This document shows, one piece after another, positions 44,539-52,711 of a stretch of 64,000 nt of DNA; positions within the stretch are counted from its first letter, which is position 1, and every line of letters starts with the position of its first letter. The translations under genes were made by a program, and so were the position numbers. Origin of the DNA: Bradyrhizobium sp. Ce-3 (GTDB lineage Bacteria; Pseudomonadota; Alphaproteobacteria; Rhizobiales; Xanthobacteraceae); contig NZ_BQUV01000007.1 of NCBI RefSeq assembly GCF_022835695.1, positions 248,001 to 312,000 on the forward strand, written 5' to 3'. The notes beneath the pieces were generated by a model. The model was not told where the DNA came from and searched no databases. It saw only the letters and a program-made list of their open reading frames with translations.

Positions 44539-44976
44539 ATGCAACGCATCACCATCACCATCGAGGATGATCTGCTCGCGGAGATCGACGCCGCCGCCGA
44601 GGCGCGCGGCTATCAGAACCGCTCCGAGATCATCCGCGACCTCGCGCGCGCCGGTCTGCAGCAGGGTGCGGAGGAAGCACCGTCAGGGCAATGCGTGGCG
44701 GCGCTGGTCTATGTCTACGATCATGCGGCGCGCGATCTGTCGAAGCGGCTGGTGCAGAACTTCCACGGCCATCACGATTTGTCGCTGGCGACGCTGCATG
44801 TCCATCTCGACGACGACAGCTGCATGGAGGTGACGGCGCTGAAGGGCGCCAGCGGCGAGGTCCGCCATCTCGCCGATCACATCATCGCCGAGCGCGGCGT
44901 GCGCTACGGCCGCGTCGTGATGATCCCGACCGCCGCGGACAAGAAGCCGCGCAAGCGCGGGCATCGGCATGACTGA
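44539..44976 (+). CDS. nikR: Nickel-responsive regulator NikR
   Basis: This 145-residue protein has a ribbon-helix-helix DNA-binding domain (MQRITITIEDDLLAEIDAAA, NRSEIIRDLARAGL) and an ACT-like nickel domain. The four nickel ligands fall at the E. coli numbers: His76 (NFHGHHD), His87 and His89 (LHVHL), and Cys95 (DDDSC). It represses its targets when nickel is plentiful. It lies opposite a TonB receptor with a perfect NikR operator between them. Confidence 0.95.
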   Translation: MQRITITIEDDLLAEIDAAAEARGYQNRSEIIRDLARAGLQQGAEEAPSGQCVAALVYVYDHAARDLSKRLVQNFHGHHDLSLATLHVHLDDDSCMEVTALKGASGEVRHLADHIIAERGVRYGRVVMIPTAADKKPRKRGHRHD

Positions 44977-44982
44977 GACCTC

Positions 44983-45068
44983 GTAGCCCGGATGGAGCGA
45001 AGCGAAATCCGGGACGGTCCATCCGCGGACGGAAGGCCCCGGATTTCGCTTCGCTCCATCCGGGCTAC
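44983..45068. repeat. GTAGCCCGG palindromic repeat, copy 3
   Basis: GTAGCCCGGATGGAGCGAAG at the left and TTCGCTCCATCCGGGCTAC at the right. The outer 19 bases of the arms pair fully. It lies between the convergent nikR and HMG-CoA lyase genes. Confidence 0.9.
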
Positions 45069-45081
45069 GCAGATTAATTCG

Positions 45082-46029
45082 TTACGCCGCCTTCGCCTTG
45101 GCGCCGCGCGGCAGGCCGGCGCGGGCGAGGCCGCCATAGAGCTGCTCGTTCGGCATCTCGGCCTTGAGGATCGCGCGCACCTCGACCAGGCGGTCGAGAT
45201 CGATGCCGGTCGGGAAGCCCTTGCTCTCGCAGAGGAACACCAGATCCTCGAACACCACATTGCCGGTCGCGCCCGGCGCGAACGGGCAGCCCCCGAGGCC
45301 GCCGAGCGAGCCGTCGAGCACGCGGGCGCCCTCATCGAGCGCGGCGGAGGCGTTGGCGATGCCCATGCCGCGGGTGTCGTGCAAATGGACGCAGACCGGC
45401 TTGGAGCCCGCGATCTTCACCGCACCGCGTGTCAATTCGCCGACCGCCTTCGGCCCGGCATAGCCGACCGTATCGGCGATCGCGACCATGTCGACGCCGA
45501 CCTCATAGAGCTTCGCGGTGAGGCGCAGCACCTCCTTCGGATCGACCGCACCCACGATCGAGCAGCCCAGCCCCATCGAGATCGCGGCATTGACCAGCGG
45601 CTTGTGCGCGCTGGCGTCGCGCAGCTCGCAGAGCCGCTTGATGTTTGCGATCGCGGATTCGCGCGAGCGGTTGGCATTGGCCTGGCTGTGTTCTTCGGTC
45701 GCCGACACCACCGAGGCGATCTCGGCAACGCCGGAGGCCAGCGCCTCGTTGACGCCGCGCTCGTTCAGCGCCAGCGCGACACCGTGCGCGCCGGGCAGCG
45801 ACGCGATGGTTGCGACCACATCGCGGACATCGACGAATTGCGGGAAGGTCTTGGCCGGCAGGAACGAGCCGACCTCGAAATGCCTGACGCCAGCGGCATA
45901 TTCGTCGCGCACCCAGCGCTGCTTCGCCGCGGTCGACGGGAATGTCTTCACCAGCTGCAGGCCGTCGCGCAGGCCGACCTCGCGCAGGCTCACTCTGTCG
46001 TTGGGATAGATATCGTGGACGCGGGTCAT
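45082..46029 (-). CDS. Hydroxymethylglutaryl-CoA lyase
   Basis: This 315-residue TIM-barrel lyase splits 3-hydroxy-3-methylglutaryl-CoA to acetoacetate and acetyl-CoA, or acts on a close analogue such as citramalyl-CoA. The active-site Arg is in LREVGLRDGLQ, the metal His pair in VHLHDTRGMG, and the catalytic Cys in the signature GLGGCPFAPGATGN. It starts seven bases after the stop of a family III CoA transferase, so the two form an operon. No leucine-degradation genes (such as liuABC) are nearby. Confidence 0.92.
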   Translation of the reverse strand: MTRVHDIYPNDRVSLREVGLRDGLQLVKTFPSTAAKQRWVRDEYAAGVRHFEVGSFLPAKTFPQFVDVRDVVATIASLPGAHGVALALNERGVNEALASGVAEIASVVSATEEHSQANANRSRESAIANIKRLCELRDASAHKPLVNAAISMGLGCSIVGAVDPKEVLRLTAKLYEVGVDMVAIADTVGYAGPKAVGELTRGAVKIAGSKPVCVHLHDTRGMGIANASAALDEGARVLDGSLGGLGGCPFAPGATGNVVFEDLVFLCESKGFPTGIDLDRLVEVRAILKAEMPNEQLYGGLARAGLPRGAKAKAA

Positions 46030-46036
46030 GTCAGCC

Positions 46037-47206
46037 TCACGCAGCGTTGCCGGTTGATGAAATCGTCTGTTGGGCGAGCTCGGCGCGCACCGCTTCGGTA
46101 TCGGCGCCGAGCACCGGGACTTTCAGGCCCTCGCCGATATTGCGGCCGTTCCATTCGACCGGCAACGCGGGGACGCGGAACGGCTTGCCGTCGGCGTTGA
46201 TATTGTTGACGAGCCCGCCGGGCCGCAGCACGTGCGGATCCTGCAACAGGTCTTCCGGCCGATTGATCGGCGAGAAGCAGATGTTGAGCGCGTCGAGCCG
46301 CGCCGAGAGGTCGGCCACGTTCCAGCCCTTGATCACCTCGGCGACGCGCGGAATGATGCGGTCGCGCGCCATGATGCGGTCCGTGGTCGTGCGCAGCGTC
46401 GGATCGTCGGCGAATTCCGTGAGGCCAAATTCGCGGCAGAAGCTCTGCCAATGACCTTCGGTGACGACCCCGATGAAGATCCGATCGCCGCCGGCGGCAT
46501 CGAAGATGTCGTAGATCGGCCAGGCGTGCTCGCGCTCCGGCATCGAGCGCGGCTTGCGCCCGGTCATCTCGTACTCGACCATGTGCTGGGCGACCAGGAA
46601 CAGGCAGTTCTCGAACAGGCCGATGCGGATGTCGGCGCCGTTGTTGTTGCCGCCGCGCTTCTGATAGAGCGCGGCGAGGATCGAGATCACGCCGAACATG
46701 CCGCCCATGATGTCGTTGGCGGAGGAGCCGACGCGCTGCGGCTTGTCGCGCGTGCCGGTCATCGCGGCGAGCCCGGACATCATCTGCACGACCTCGTCGA
46801 GCGCCGGGCGATGATCATAGGGGCCGGACAGAAAGCCCTTGTGGCCGGCGATGATCAGATGCGGATATTTCGCGCGCAGCTCCTCAGTGCCAAGCCCCTG
46901 CTTGTCGAGCTGGCCATCGCGAAAATTCTCCAGGAACACATCGGCGCCGGTGAGCAGCCGATGCATCGTGTCGCGATCTTCCGCCTCGGCGAAATCCAGC
47001 ACCACGCTGCGCTTGCCGCGGTTGAACAGCGGGAAGAACGAAACGCCCATGCCGCCGAGCGAACGGGTCTTGTCGCCCGCGGGAGGCTCGACCTTGATCA
47101 CCTCGGCGCCGAGTTGCGCCAGGATCATGCCGCAGGTCGGCCCCATCACCATGTGGGTCATCTCGATGACCCTCACGCCTTCCAGCGGCAGCCCGCTCCC
47201 GGTCAT
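46037..47206 (-). CDS. Family III CoA transferase (CaiB/BaiF)
   Basis: This 389-residue enzyme has the family III opening LPLEGVRVIEMTHMVMGPTCGMILAQLGAEVIKVEPP. The catalytic Asp sits in RPALDEVVQ. It moves CoA between carboxylic acids. Its partner is HMG-CoA lyase, and the human family member SUGCT moves CoA from succinyl-CoA to glutarate or hydroxymethylglutarate. The best guess is therefore activation of a hydroxymethylglutarate-like acid. ATG 47206 is chosen because the upstream frame lacks homology and runs into the divergent promoter. Confidence 0.9.
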   Translation of the reverse strand: MTGSGLPLEGVRVIEMTHMVMGPTCGMILAQLGAEVIKVEPPAGDKTRSLGGMGVSFFPLFNRGKRSVVLDFAEAEDRDTMHRLLTGADVFLENFRDGQLDKQGLGTEELRAKYPHLIIAGHKGFLSGPYDHRPALDEVVQMMSGLAAMTGTRDKPQRVGSSANDIMGGMFGVISILAALYQKRGGNNNGADIRIGLFENCLFLVAQHMVEYEMTGRKPRSMPEREHAWPIYDIFDAAGGDRIFIGVVTEGHWQSFCREFGLTEFADDPTLRTTTDRIMARDRIIPRVAEVIKGWNVADLSARLDALNICFSPINRPEDLLQDPHVLRPGGLVNNINADGKPFRVPALPVEWNGRNIGEGLKVPVLGADTEAVRAELAQQTISSTGNAA

Positions 47207-47289
47207 CGGTTTCTCCGTGCTCGTTGCGCTCGTTTTGACTGATCGGCGCAGGTTAGGCTTCCGCACGCTATCTGAAAAATATAATCTGT

Positions 47290-47317
47290 CGAATAGTGCA
47301 TTCGTCGTTCTAGAACG
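47290..47317. promoter_or_regulatory. Candidate LysR operator region
   Basis: Two dyads lie between the divergent CoA-transferase and LysR genes: CGAAT-N5-ATTCG at 47290-47304 and the perfect palindrome CGTTCTAGAACG at 47306-47317. The second ends 10 bases before the LysR start. Position fits autoregulation and control of the divergent operon; which dyad is bound is unknown. Confidence 0.5.
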
Positions 47318-47327
47318 CTGAACCCTC

Positions 47328-48251
47328 ATGGATTCGCGCCAGCTTCGCTATTTCATCGCGGTTTACGAGCAGCGCAACCTGTCGCGGGCGGCTGATCAGG
47401 CCAATGTCGCGCAATCCGCGCTCAGCCACCACATCGCCAATCTCGAGGCGGAATTCGCCACGCCGCTGTTCGAGCGCAAGCCGCGCGGCATGGAACCGAC
47501 CGCCGCGGGCGAGCGGCTATACGAGCATGCCCGCATCATCCTGCGCGCGATGGCGGCGGCCGAGCGCGAGATCAAGGAAGGCGGCAGCGCCATCGCCGGC
47601 GAGATCTCGATCGGCATGGCCAATTCCGGCATGAAGGCGATCGGCGTGCCGCTGATGCGCACCGTGCTGGCAAAATATCCGAACCTGAAACTGTCGCTGA
47701 CCGAGAGCCTGTCCGGCGCGACGCTGCTGCATCTGATGAGCTCAGACGTCGACCTCGCGCTGGTCTACAATCCGCCGTCGGAAAAGGATTTGATCGCCGA
47801 GCCGGTGCTGGAGGAGCAGATGTTCTGCGTCGGCACCGAGAAACTGATCGGCAAGAAGGGACCGATCACGTTCGAGCAGGTGGCCCAGCTGCCGCTGATC
47901 CTGCTGCGGCACGGGTTGTCGGCCCGCGCGCTGCTGGATGATCCAGTGCCGCTGAAGCGGCTGGAGGCCAACGCGATCCTGCACCTCAATTCGACCAGCG
48001 GCATGATCGGCGCGCTCACCGCCGGTCTCGGCTGCACGATCGCGACGACGCACTTCGTCAGCGAGCCGCTGAAAGCCCGATTGCTGGTGGCGCACGAGGT
48101 GATCGAACCGAAACTGACGCGCACGCTCTATCTCTGCCGCCTGCGCAACCGGCCGATGACCTACGCGATGGAGGAGATGTGCCGCCTGATCCGCGCGCTG
48201 ATCGCCGACCAGGTGGGCCGCGGCGCCTGGGAGGCGACGCTGTTGATCTGA
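47328..48251 (+). CDS. LysR-family regulator (Nac/Cbl-like)
   Basis: This 307-residue LysR regulator has the N-terminal winged helix (MDSRQLRYFIAVYEQRNLSRAADQANVAQSALSHHIANLEAE) in reading order, here shown by its parts RQLRYFIAVYE and VAQSALSHHIANLE, and a periplasmic-binding-like effector domain. It is divergent from the CoA-transferase/lyase operon and is followed on its own strand by an MFS transporter. It probably controls both. Confidence 0.9.
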   Translation: MDSRQLRYFIAVYEQRNLSRAADQANVAQSALSHHIANLEAEFATPLFERKPRGMEPTAAGERLYEHARIILRAMAAAEREIKEGGSAIAGEISIGMANSGMKAIGVPLMRTVLAKYPNLKLSLTESLSGATLLHLMSSDVDLALVYNPPSEKDLIAEPVLEEQMFCVGTEKLIGKKGPITFEQVAQLPLILLRHGLSARALLDDPVPLKRLEANAILHLNSTSGMIGALTAGLGCTIATTHFVSEPLKARLLVAHEVIEPKLTRTLYLCRLRNRPMTYAMEEMCRLIRALIADQVGRGAWEATLLI

Positions 48252-48377
48252 GTTCGAAAATATCGAACGATCCCTTCGAGATGTTCGTCTGGATTTCTGG
48301 CTCGCCGCCGCCAAACATGGACGACGCGTACGCCCTCGCAAGCAGGGCGGCCACGGGAGCCCCCAGGGAGGACCAGA

Positions 48378-49790
48378 ATGAGCGCCGTCGATGTCGGCAC
48401 TGCGATCGATCTCGCCACCACGACAGGCGGGCCCGACGAGATCTCTCGACGGCTCGAGGCGCTGCCCACCTCCTCCTACGTCTGGCGGCTGGTGATCCTG
48501 CTCTCGCTCGGCGGCTGCTTCGAAATCTACGATCTGTTCTTCACCGGCTATATCGCGCCGGGCCTCGCCCGCAGCGGGCTGATGACCACGACGACGCAGG
48601 CCTTCTTCGGCTTCTCCGGGATCGGCGCCTTCGTCGCGGCGACCTTCGCCGGCCTGTTCATCGGCACCTTCTGCCTCGGCTTCCTCGCCGATCGTTACGG
48701 GCGCAAGGCCGTCTTCACCTGGTCGCTGCTGTTTTACAGCGCCGCATCTGTCATCATGGCGTGCCAGAGCACGCCGGGCGGCCTCTTGCTGTGGCGCTTC
48801 ATCGCCGGAATCGGGATCGGCATCGAGGTCATCACCATCGACGCCTACATCACCGAGCTGGTGCCGAGCTGGATGCGGGGCCGCGCCTTTGCGATCAACC
48901 AGGCGGTGATGCTGTCGGCGGTGCCTGTTGTCGCCGCACTGTCATGGTGGCTGGTGCCGCTGACGCCGCATGGCATCGACGGCTGGCGCTGGGTGGTGCT
49001 GATCGGCGCCGCCGCCAGCATGATCATCTGGGTGCTGCGGCTCTACGTGCCGGAAAGCCCGCTCTGGCTGGCCCGCAACGGCCGCGCCACCGAGGCCGAA
49101 AAGATCATGCGGACGCTCGAGGCTGCATTGCCCACCGCCGTACCGCGCCCTGCTCCCACGGCCGCGGCGGCGCCGGGGCGAGTGCCGGTCGAGACCAGCT
49201 ACGCCGATTTGTTCCGGCCGCCCTATGCCTCGCTCGTCGTGCTGTTCATGATTTTCAACCTGTGCCAGGCGTTCGGCGTCTACGGTTTCTCGAACTGGGT
49301 TCCGGCGCTGCTGGTCGAGAAGGGCATCAACGTCACCAAGAGCCTGCAATATTCCTTCATCATCGCGTTCGCCTATCCGCTCGCGCCGCTGCTGGCCGCA
49401 ACCTTCGCCGACCGCTTCGAGCGCAAATGGATCATCTGCGGCGCGGCCGCCGCGATCTCGGTATTCGGTCTCGCCTTCGCGCAGCTCACCGAACCTGTGC
49501 TGCTGATTGCCAGCGGCGTGCTGGTGACCGGCGCCAACATGACGCTGTCCTACGCCTATCACGCCTACCAAACCGAGGTGTTCCCGACCGCGATCCGGGC
49601 CCGCGCCGCGGGCCTCGTCTATTCGATGAGCCGGCTCAGCGCGACCTTCTCCGGCTTCATCGTGGCGTTCATGTTGAAGGAGGCCGGCGTCGGCGGAGTA
49701 TTCGGCCTGATCACCGCGGCGATGATCATCGTGATCATTGCTATCGGTGTCTGGGGACCCCTGGTGCGCGGCAAGCCGCTCGACGCCTAG
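48378..49790 (+). CDS. MFS organic-acid transporter
   Basis: This 470-residue transporter has twelve helices and sugar-porter/AAHS-type MFS motifs: DRYGRKAVF in loop 2-3, PESPLWLARNGR after helix 6 and FERKWI in loop 8-9. It resembles carboxylate (aromatic acid or niacin) importers by these motifs. GGGAGG lies just before ATG 48378. Context with a CoA transferase and HMG-CoA lyase suggests that it imports the substrate of that pathway. Confidence 0.88.
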   Translation: MSAVDVGTAIDLATTTGGPDEISRRLEALPTSSYVWRLVILLSLGGCFEIYDLFFTGYIAPGLARSGLMTTTTQAFFGFSGIGAFVAATFAGLFIGTFCLGFLADRYGRKAVFTWSLLFYSAASVIMACQSTPGGLLLWRFIAGIGIGIEVITIDAYITELVPSWMRGRAFAINQAVMLSAVPVVAALSWWLVPLTPHGIDGWRWVVLIGAAASMIIWVLRLYVPESPLWLARNGRATEAEKIMRTLEAALPTAVPRPAPTAAAAPGRVPVETSYADLFRPPYASLVVLFMIFNLCQAFGVYGFSNWVPALLVEKGINVTKSLQYSFIIAFAYPLAPLLAATFADRFERKWIICGAAAAISVFGLAFAQLTEPVLLIASGVLVTGANMTLSYAYHAYQTEVFPTAIRARAAGLVYSMSRLSATFSGFIVAFMLKEAGVGGVFGLITAAMIIVIIAIGVWGPLVRGKPLDA

Positions 49791-49884
49791 CTCGAAAACG
49801 CGCTCACCGCGACACGAGCGGCACTTGCCGAAGCCATATTGGGTCGCTACCTCTCGCTCGTCATTTGCTAGAGGTACCCCGGTC

Positions 49885-50637
49885 ATGTTCGACGCCGCCG
49901 TCAAGGCGCTTTCGCAAATCCTGTCGCCGCCGATGCGCACCATCCTGTGGCGCTCGATCGGGCTCGCGCTGGTGCTGATCACCGTGCTGGCAATCGGTTT
50001 GCAGCGGCTGCTGAGCTGGTTTGCCGACACCGGCGAGGTCTGGGCCGAAGGCATGCTCGGCCCCAACTTCCATTCCACCCTGCACGTGCTGTCCTGGATC
50101 ATCTCGATCTCGGCCGGCCTCGGCGTCGTGCTCGGCGGCATCTTCCTGATGCCCGCGATCACCTCGCTGGTGGCGAGCCTGTTCGTCGATGACGTCGCCG
50201 ACCATGTCGAGCGCGAGCACTATCCCGCCGACCATCCCGGCACGGCGCTGCCGGTCACGCTCGCGACGATCGAGGGCGTCAAGACGGCGCTGCTGACGAT
50301 CCTGGTCTATCTGGTCGCGCTGCCGTTTGTGCTGTTCGCAGGCGCAGGCTTCATCATCTTCTTCATCGCGACGGCGTGGCTGCTCGGCCGCGAATATTTC
50401 GAGCTCGCGGCGATGCGGTTCCGCTCGCCTGATGACGCCAAGGCGATGCGCAAGGAGAATGCGGCGACCGTGTTCACCGCCGGCCTGTTCATCGCGGCCT
50501 TCGTCTCGATCCCGATCGTCAACCTGGCAACGCCGTTGTTCGGCATGGCCTTCATGGTGCACATGTACAAGCGGCTGTCGGGCCCGCGGCGCGAACTGGT
50601 CGAGCCGGCGCGGCGCGGCAACGTCCGATCCGTCTAG
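49885..50637 (+). CDS. EI24/CysZ-like membrane protein
   Basis: This 250-residue inner-membrane protein has the EI24 (CysZ-like) domain: four long helices with the re-entrant type pattern, including LHVLSWIISISAGLGVVLGG, the ADHVEREHYP segment and YFELAAMRFR. CysZ members import sulfate. It starts at ATG 49885; the upstream frame has no homology. It converges on an MFS gene, and the two stop codons share the bases CTAG at 50634-50637. Confidence 0.82.
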   Translation: MFDAAVKALSQILSPPMRTILWRSIGLALVLITVLAIGLQRLLSWFADTGEVWAEGMLGPNFHSTLHVLSWIISISAGLGVVLGGIFLMPAITSLVASLFVDDVADHVEREHYPADHPGTALPVTLATIEGVKTALLTILVYLVALPFVLFAGAGFIIFFIATAWLLGREYFELAAMRFRSPDDAKAMRKENAATVFTAGLFIAAFVSIPIVNLATPLFGMAFMVHMYKRLSGPRRELVEPARRGNVRSV

Positions 50638-52202
50638 GCCGGGTCTGGGGGCACCTGCAGCGATACGGGCACCCGCTCGCGCGCGAATGGCACCAGCAGA
50701 AGTCCGGCGATCGCCACGCAGGCGAGCATCGCCCAAGCCTCGTTGACGCTGAGCGCGAGCGATGCCCGTTCGACCAATGGCCGGATGAACGCCACCGTGG
50801 CCTCGTCCGGCGGACCCGGCGGGCGGTTGATCAGCAGCATCGGATCGAGCCCGATCGCCTGCGCCGCGGTGATATCACCTGCCAGCAGGCGCGCCCGAAA
50901 ATCCTCGCCGTAGATCGGGCTTCGCCCGTAGAGGATGGTGTCGATCAAGGCGATCCCGATCGCGCCACCCAGATTGCGCATCAGGTTGAACAGCCCGCTG
51001 GCGTCGGCAACCTCGGCCTCCGGCAGGGCGCCGAGCGCAATGCGCGTCGGCGGCAGCAGGCAAAACATGATCGCAACGCCGCGCAAGACCTGCGGCCAGA
51101 ACATCTCGGCGAAATCCGCGGTGCGCGGCTGAAACGCGCTCAAGCCGAGACCGAGCGCGAACAAGGCGAAGCCCGCGCCAGTCAACGAAGGCGCGCCGAC
51201 GCGGCTTTCGAGGATTGCCGCCAAGGGAGCTGCGATCAGCTGCGCAACTCCCGTGGCCAGCATGATGGTGCCGATCTCGAAGGCATCGTGGCGGCGCACG
51301 AAGCCGAGGAAGACCGGCATCAGATAGGTCGATCCGTACAGGCCGATGCCGAGGCAAAAGCTCAGGGCGCAACCGATCGCGAAGGAGCGCCGCCTGAACA
51401 GCGCCAATCGCGCGATCGGATACGCCGCCCGGAGCGTGCGCCGGATCAGCAGCAGCATCCCGGCAATGCTTCCGCTCAACAAGCTCAGGCAAGGCATCGA
51501 GACCCAGCCGCGCTGCGGCGCTTCCTTCAGACCGACCATGAGGCTTGCGAGCACCGCAGCAAGCAGCACCAGCGACCATCTGTCCAGTCTGGCGAACGCG
51601 CGGAGCTCGACGCCCTGCCTCGGGAGCAGCAACGGCGTGACGGAGGCCGCGATCACTCCGGGAATCACGTTGATCAGGAACAGCCAGGGCCAGGACCAGG
51701 TCTGGGTGATCCAGCCGCCGACGACAGGTCCGACGGTCGGTGCGAGCACCGCGACGACGCCACCGATCGTGGTCGCTACGGCATGGAGCCGCGCCGGGAA
51801 CAGCATGAACACGGCGGAGAACACCGCAGGGATCAGGACCCCGCCGGAAAATCCCTGCAGCACGCGAAAGGCCAGCAGCACGGCAAAGCCACCGCTGAGC
51901 GCACAGCCGATCGACGCGATGGTAAACAGGCTCACGGCGATCGCGAACAGCCATCGCAATGACAGCGCATGGGTGAACAATCCAGTCAGCGGGATCGCGA
52001 TCACTTCCGCGATCAGATAGGCGGTCTGGATCCAGCTCATCGCCGAAGGCGAGATCGCCAGCGCGCGCTGGATCGTCGGCAACGACGTCGCGACCACCTG
52101 GATATCGAGGATCGCCATGAACATGCCGAAGCACATCAGGAGGAAACCGGCCCAGGTCGCGGCCGATGGGCCGTCGGCTGGATGATCCGCCCGGTCGCTC
52201 AC
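50634..52202 (-). CDS. DHA2-type MFS exporter, PKS operon
   Basis: This 522-residue transporter has about 14 helices. The N-terminal helix (GFLLMCFGMFMAILDIQVVA) and the loop RVLQGFSGGVLIP match the DHA2 / EmrB-QacA drug exporters. Its ATG overlaps the stop of the ICMT-type methyltransferase by ATGA, and that gene in turn overlaps the polyketide synthase. It is therefore probably the exporter of the methylated polyketide product. Confidence 0.88.
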   Translation of the reverse strand: MSDRADHPADGPSAATWAGFLLMCFGMFMAILDIQVVATSLPTIQRALAISPSAMSWIQTAYLIAEVIAIPLTGLFTHALSLRWLFAIAVSLFTIASIGCALSGGFAVLLAFRVLQGFSGGVLIPAVFSAVFMLFPARLHAVATTIGGVVAVLAPTVGPVVGGWITQTWSWPWLFLINVIPGVIAASVTPLLLPRQGVELRAFARLDRWSLVLLAAVLASLMVGLKEAPQRGWVSMPCLSLLSGSIAGMLLLIRRTLRAAYPIARLALFRRRSFAIGCALSFCLGIGLYGSTYLMPVFLGFVRRHDAFEIGTIMLATGVAQLIAAPLAAILESRVGAPSLTGAGFALFALGLGLSAFQPRTADFAEMFWPQVLRGVAIMFCLLPPTRIALGALPEAEVADASGLFNLMRNLGGAIGIALIDTILYGRSPIYGEDFRARLLAGDITAAQAIGLDPMLLINRPPGPPDEATVAFIRPLVERASLALSVNEAWAMLACVAIAGLLLVPFARERVPVSLQVPPDPA

Positions 52203-52711
52203 GGCGCGCTCGTGCGTAGCCGGCCGGCAACCGAAAGCGCACGGCTCTCGGCCCGAATCCGGATCACAAGCACCGCGAGATTGAGCACGGTGAAGATCAG
52301 CGCCAATACCGGCAGATGCAGCGCGAGCGGCAGCAGCGCGATTTCACCGACGACGACGGCATAGTTCGGATGCGGGAAAAACCGGTACGGGCCGGATGCG
52401 ACCAGCGGCGCGCCCGGCAACACGATGATCCGCGTGGTCCATCGCGGTCCGAGCGCGGCAAGGATCCACAGCCGCAGGCCCTGCAGCGCCAGAAAGGCCG
52501 CGAGTATCGTCAGGTTGACGTCCTGGTTGCGGCCCCAGATCCACAGCGCGGCCAGCCAGCCGGCATGAACCAGCACGATGAGCAGGTAGTGGCTGGCGCC
52601 GACCTCGATCGCGCCTCGCGCCAGCAGCCGCGTCGTGTTGCGGCGTGACAGCACGAGCTCGCCGAGGCGCTGCAAGGTGACCAGCGCAAGGATGATCGCG
52701 GCGAGGCTCAC
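52199..52711 (-). CDS. Isoprenylcysteine-methyltransferase-like membrane enzyme
   Basis: This 170-residue protein is of the ICMT-like family with about five helices. The GPYRFFPHPNYAVVVGE motif is the SAM/substrate signature. Members encoded beside type III polyketide synthases, such as BpsB in Bacillus and SrsB in Streptomyces, methylate alkylpyrones or alkylresorcinols. The start overlaps the polyketide-synthase stop by ATGA, and the stop overlaps the exporter start by ATGA. Product methylation is inferred. Confidence 0.85.
   Translation of the reverse strand: MSLAAIILALVTLQRLGELVLSRRNTTRLLARGAIEVGASHYLLIVLVHAGWLAALWIWGRNQDVNLTILAAFLALQGLRLWILAALGPRWTTRIIVLPGAPLVASGPYRFFPHPNYAVVVGEIALLPLALHLPVLALIFTVLNLAVLVIRIRAESRALSVAGRLRTSAP

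Noticed and set aside
46037-47329. Longer CoA-transferase start at 47329
   Set aside because: The extra 41 residues have no family match and would overlap the start of the divergent LysR gene and its operator region.
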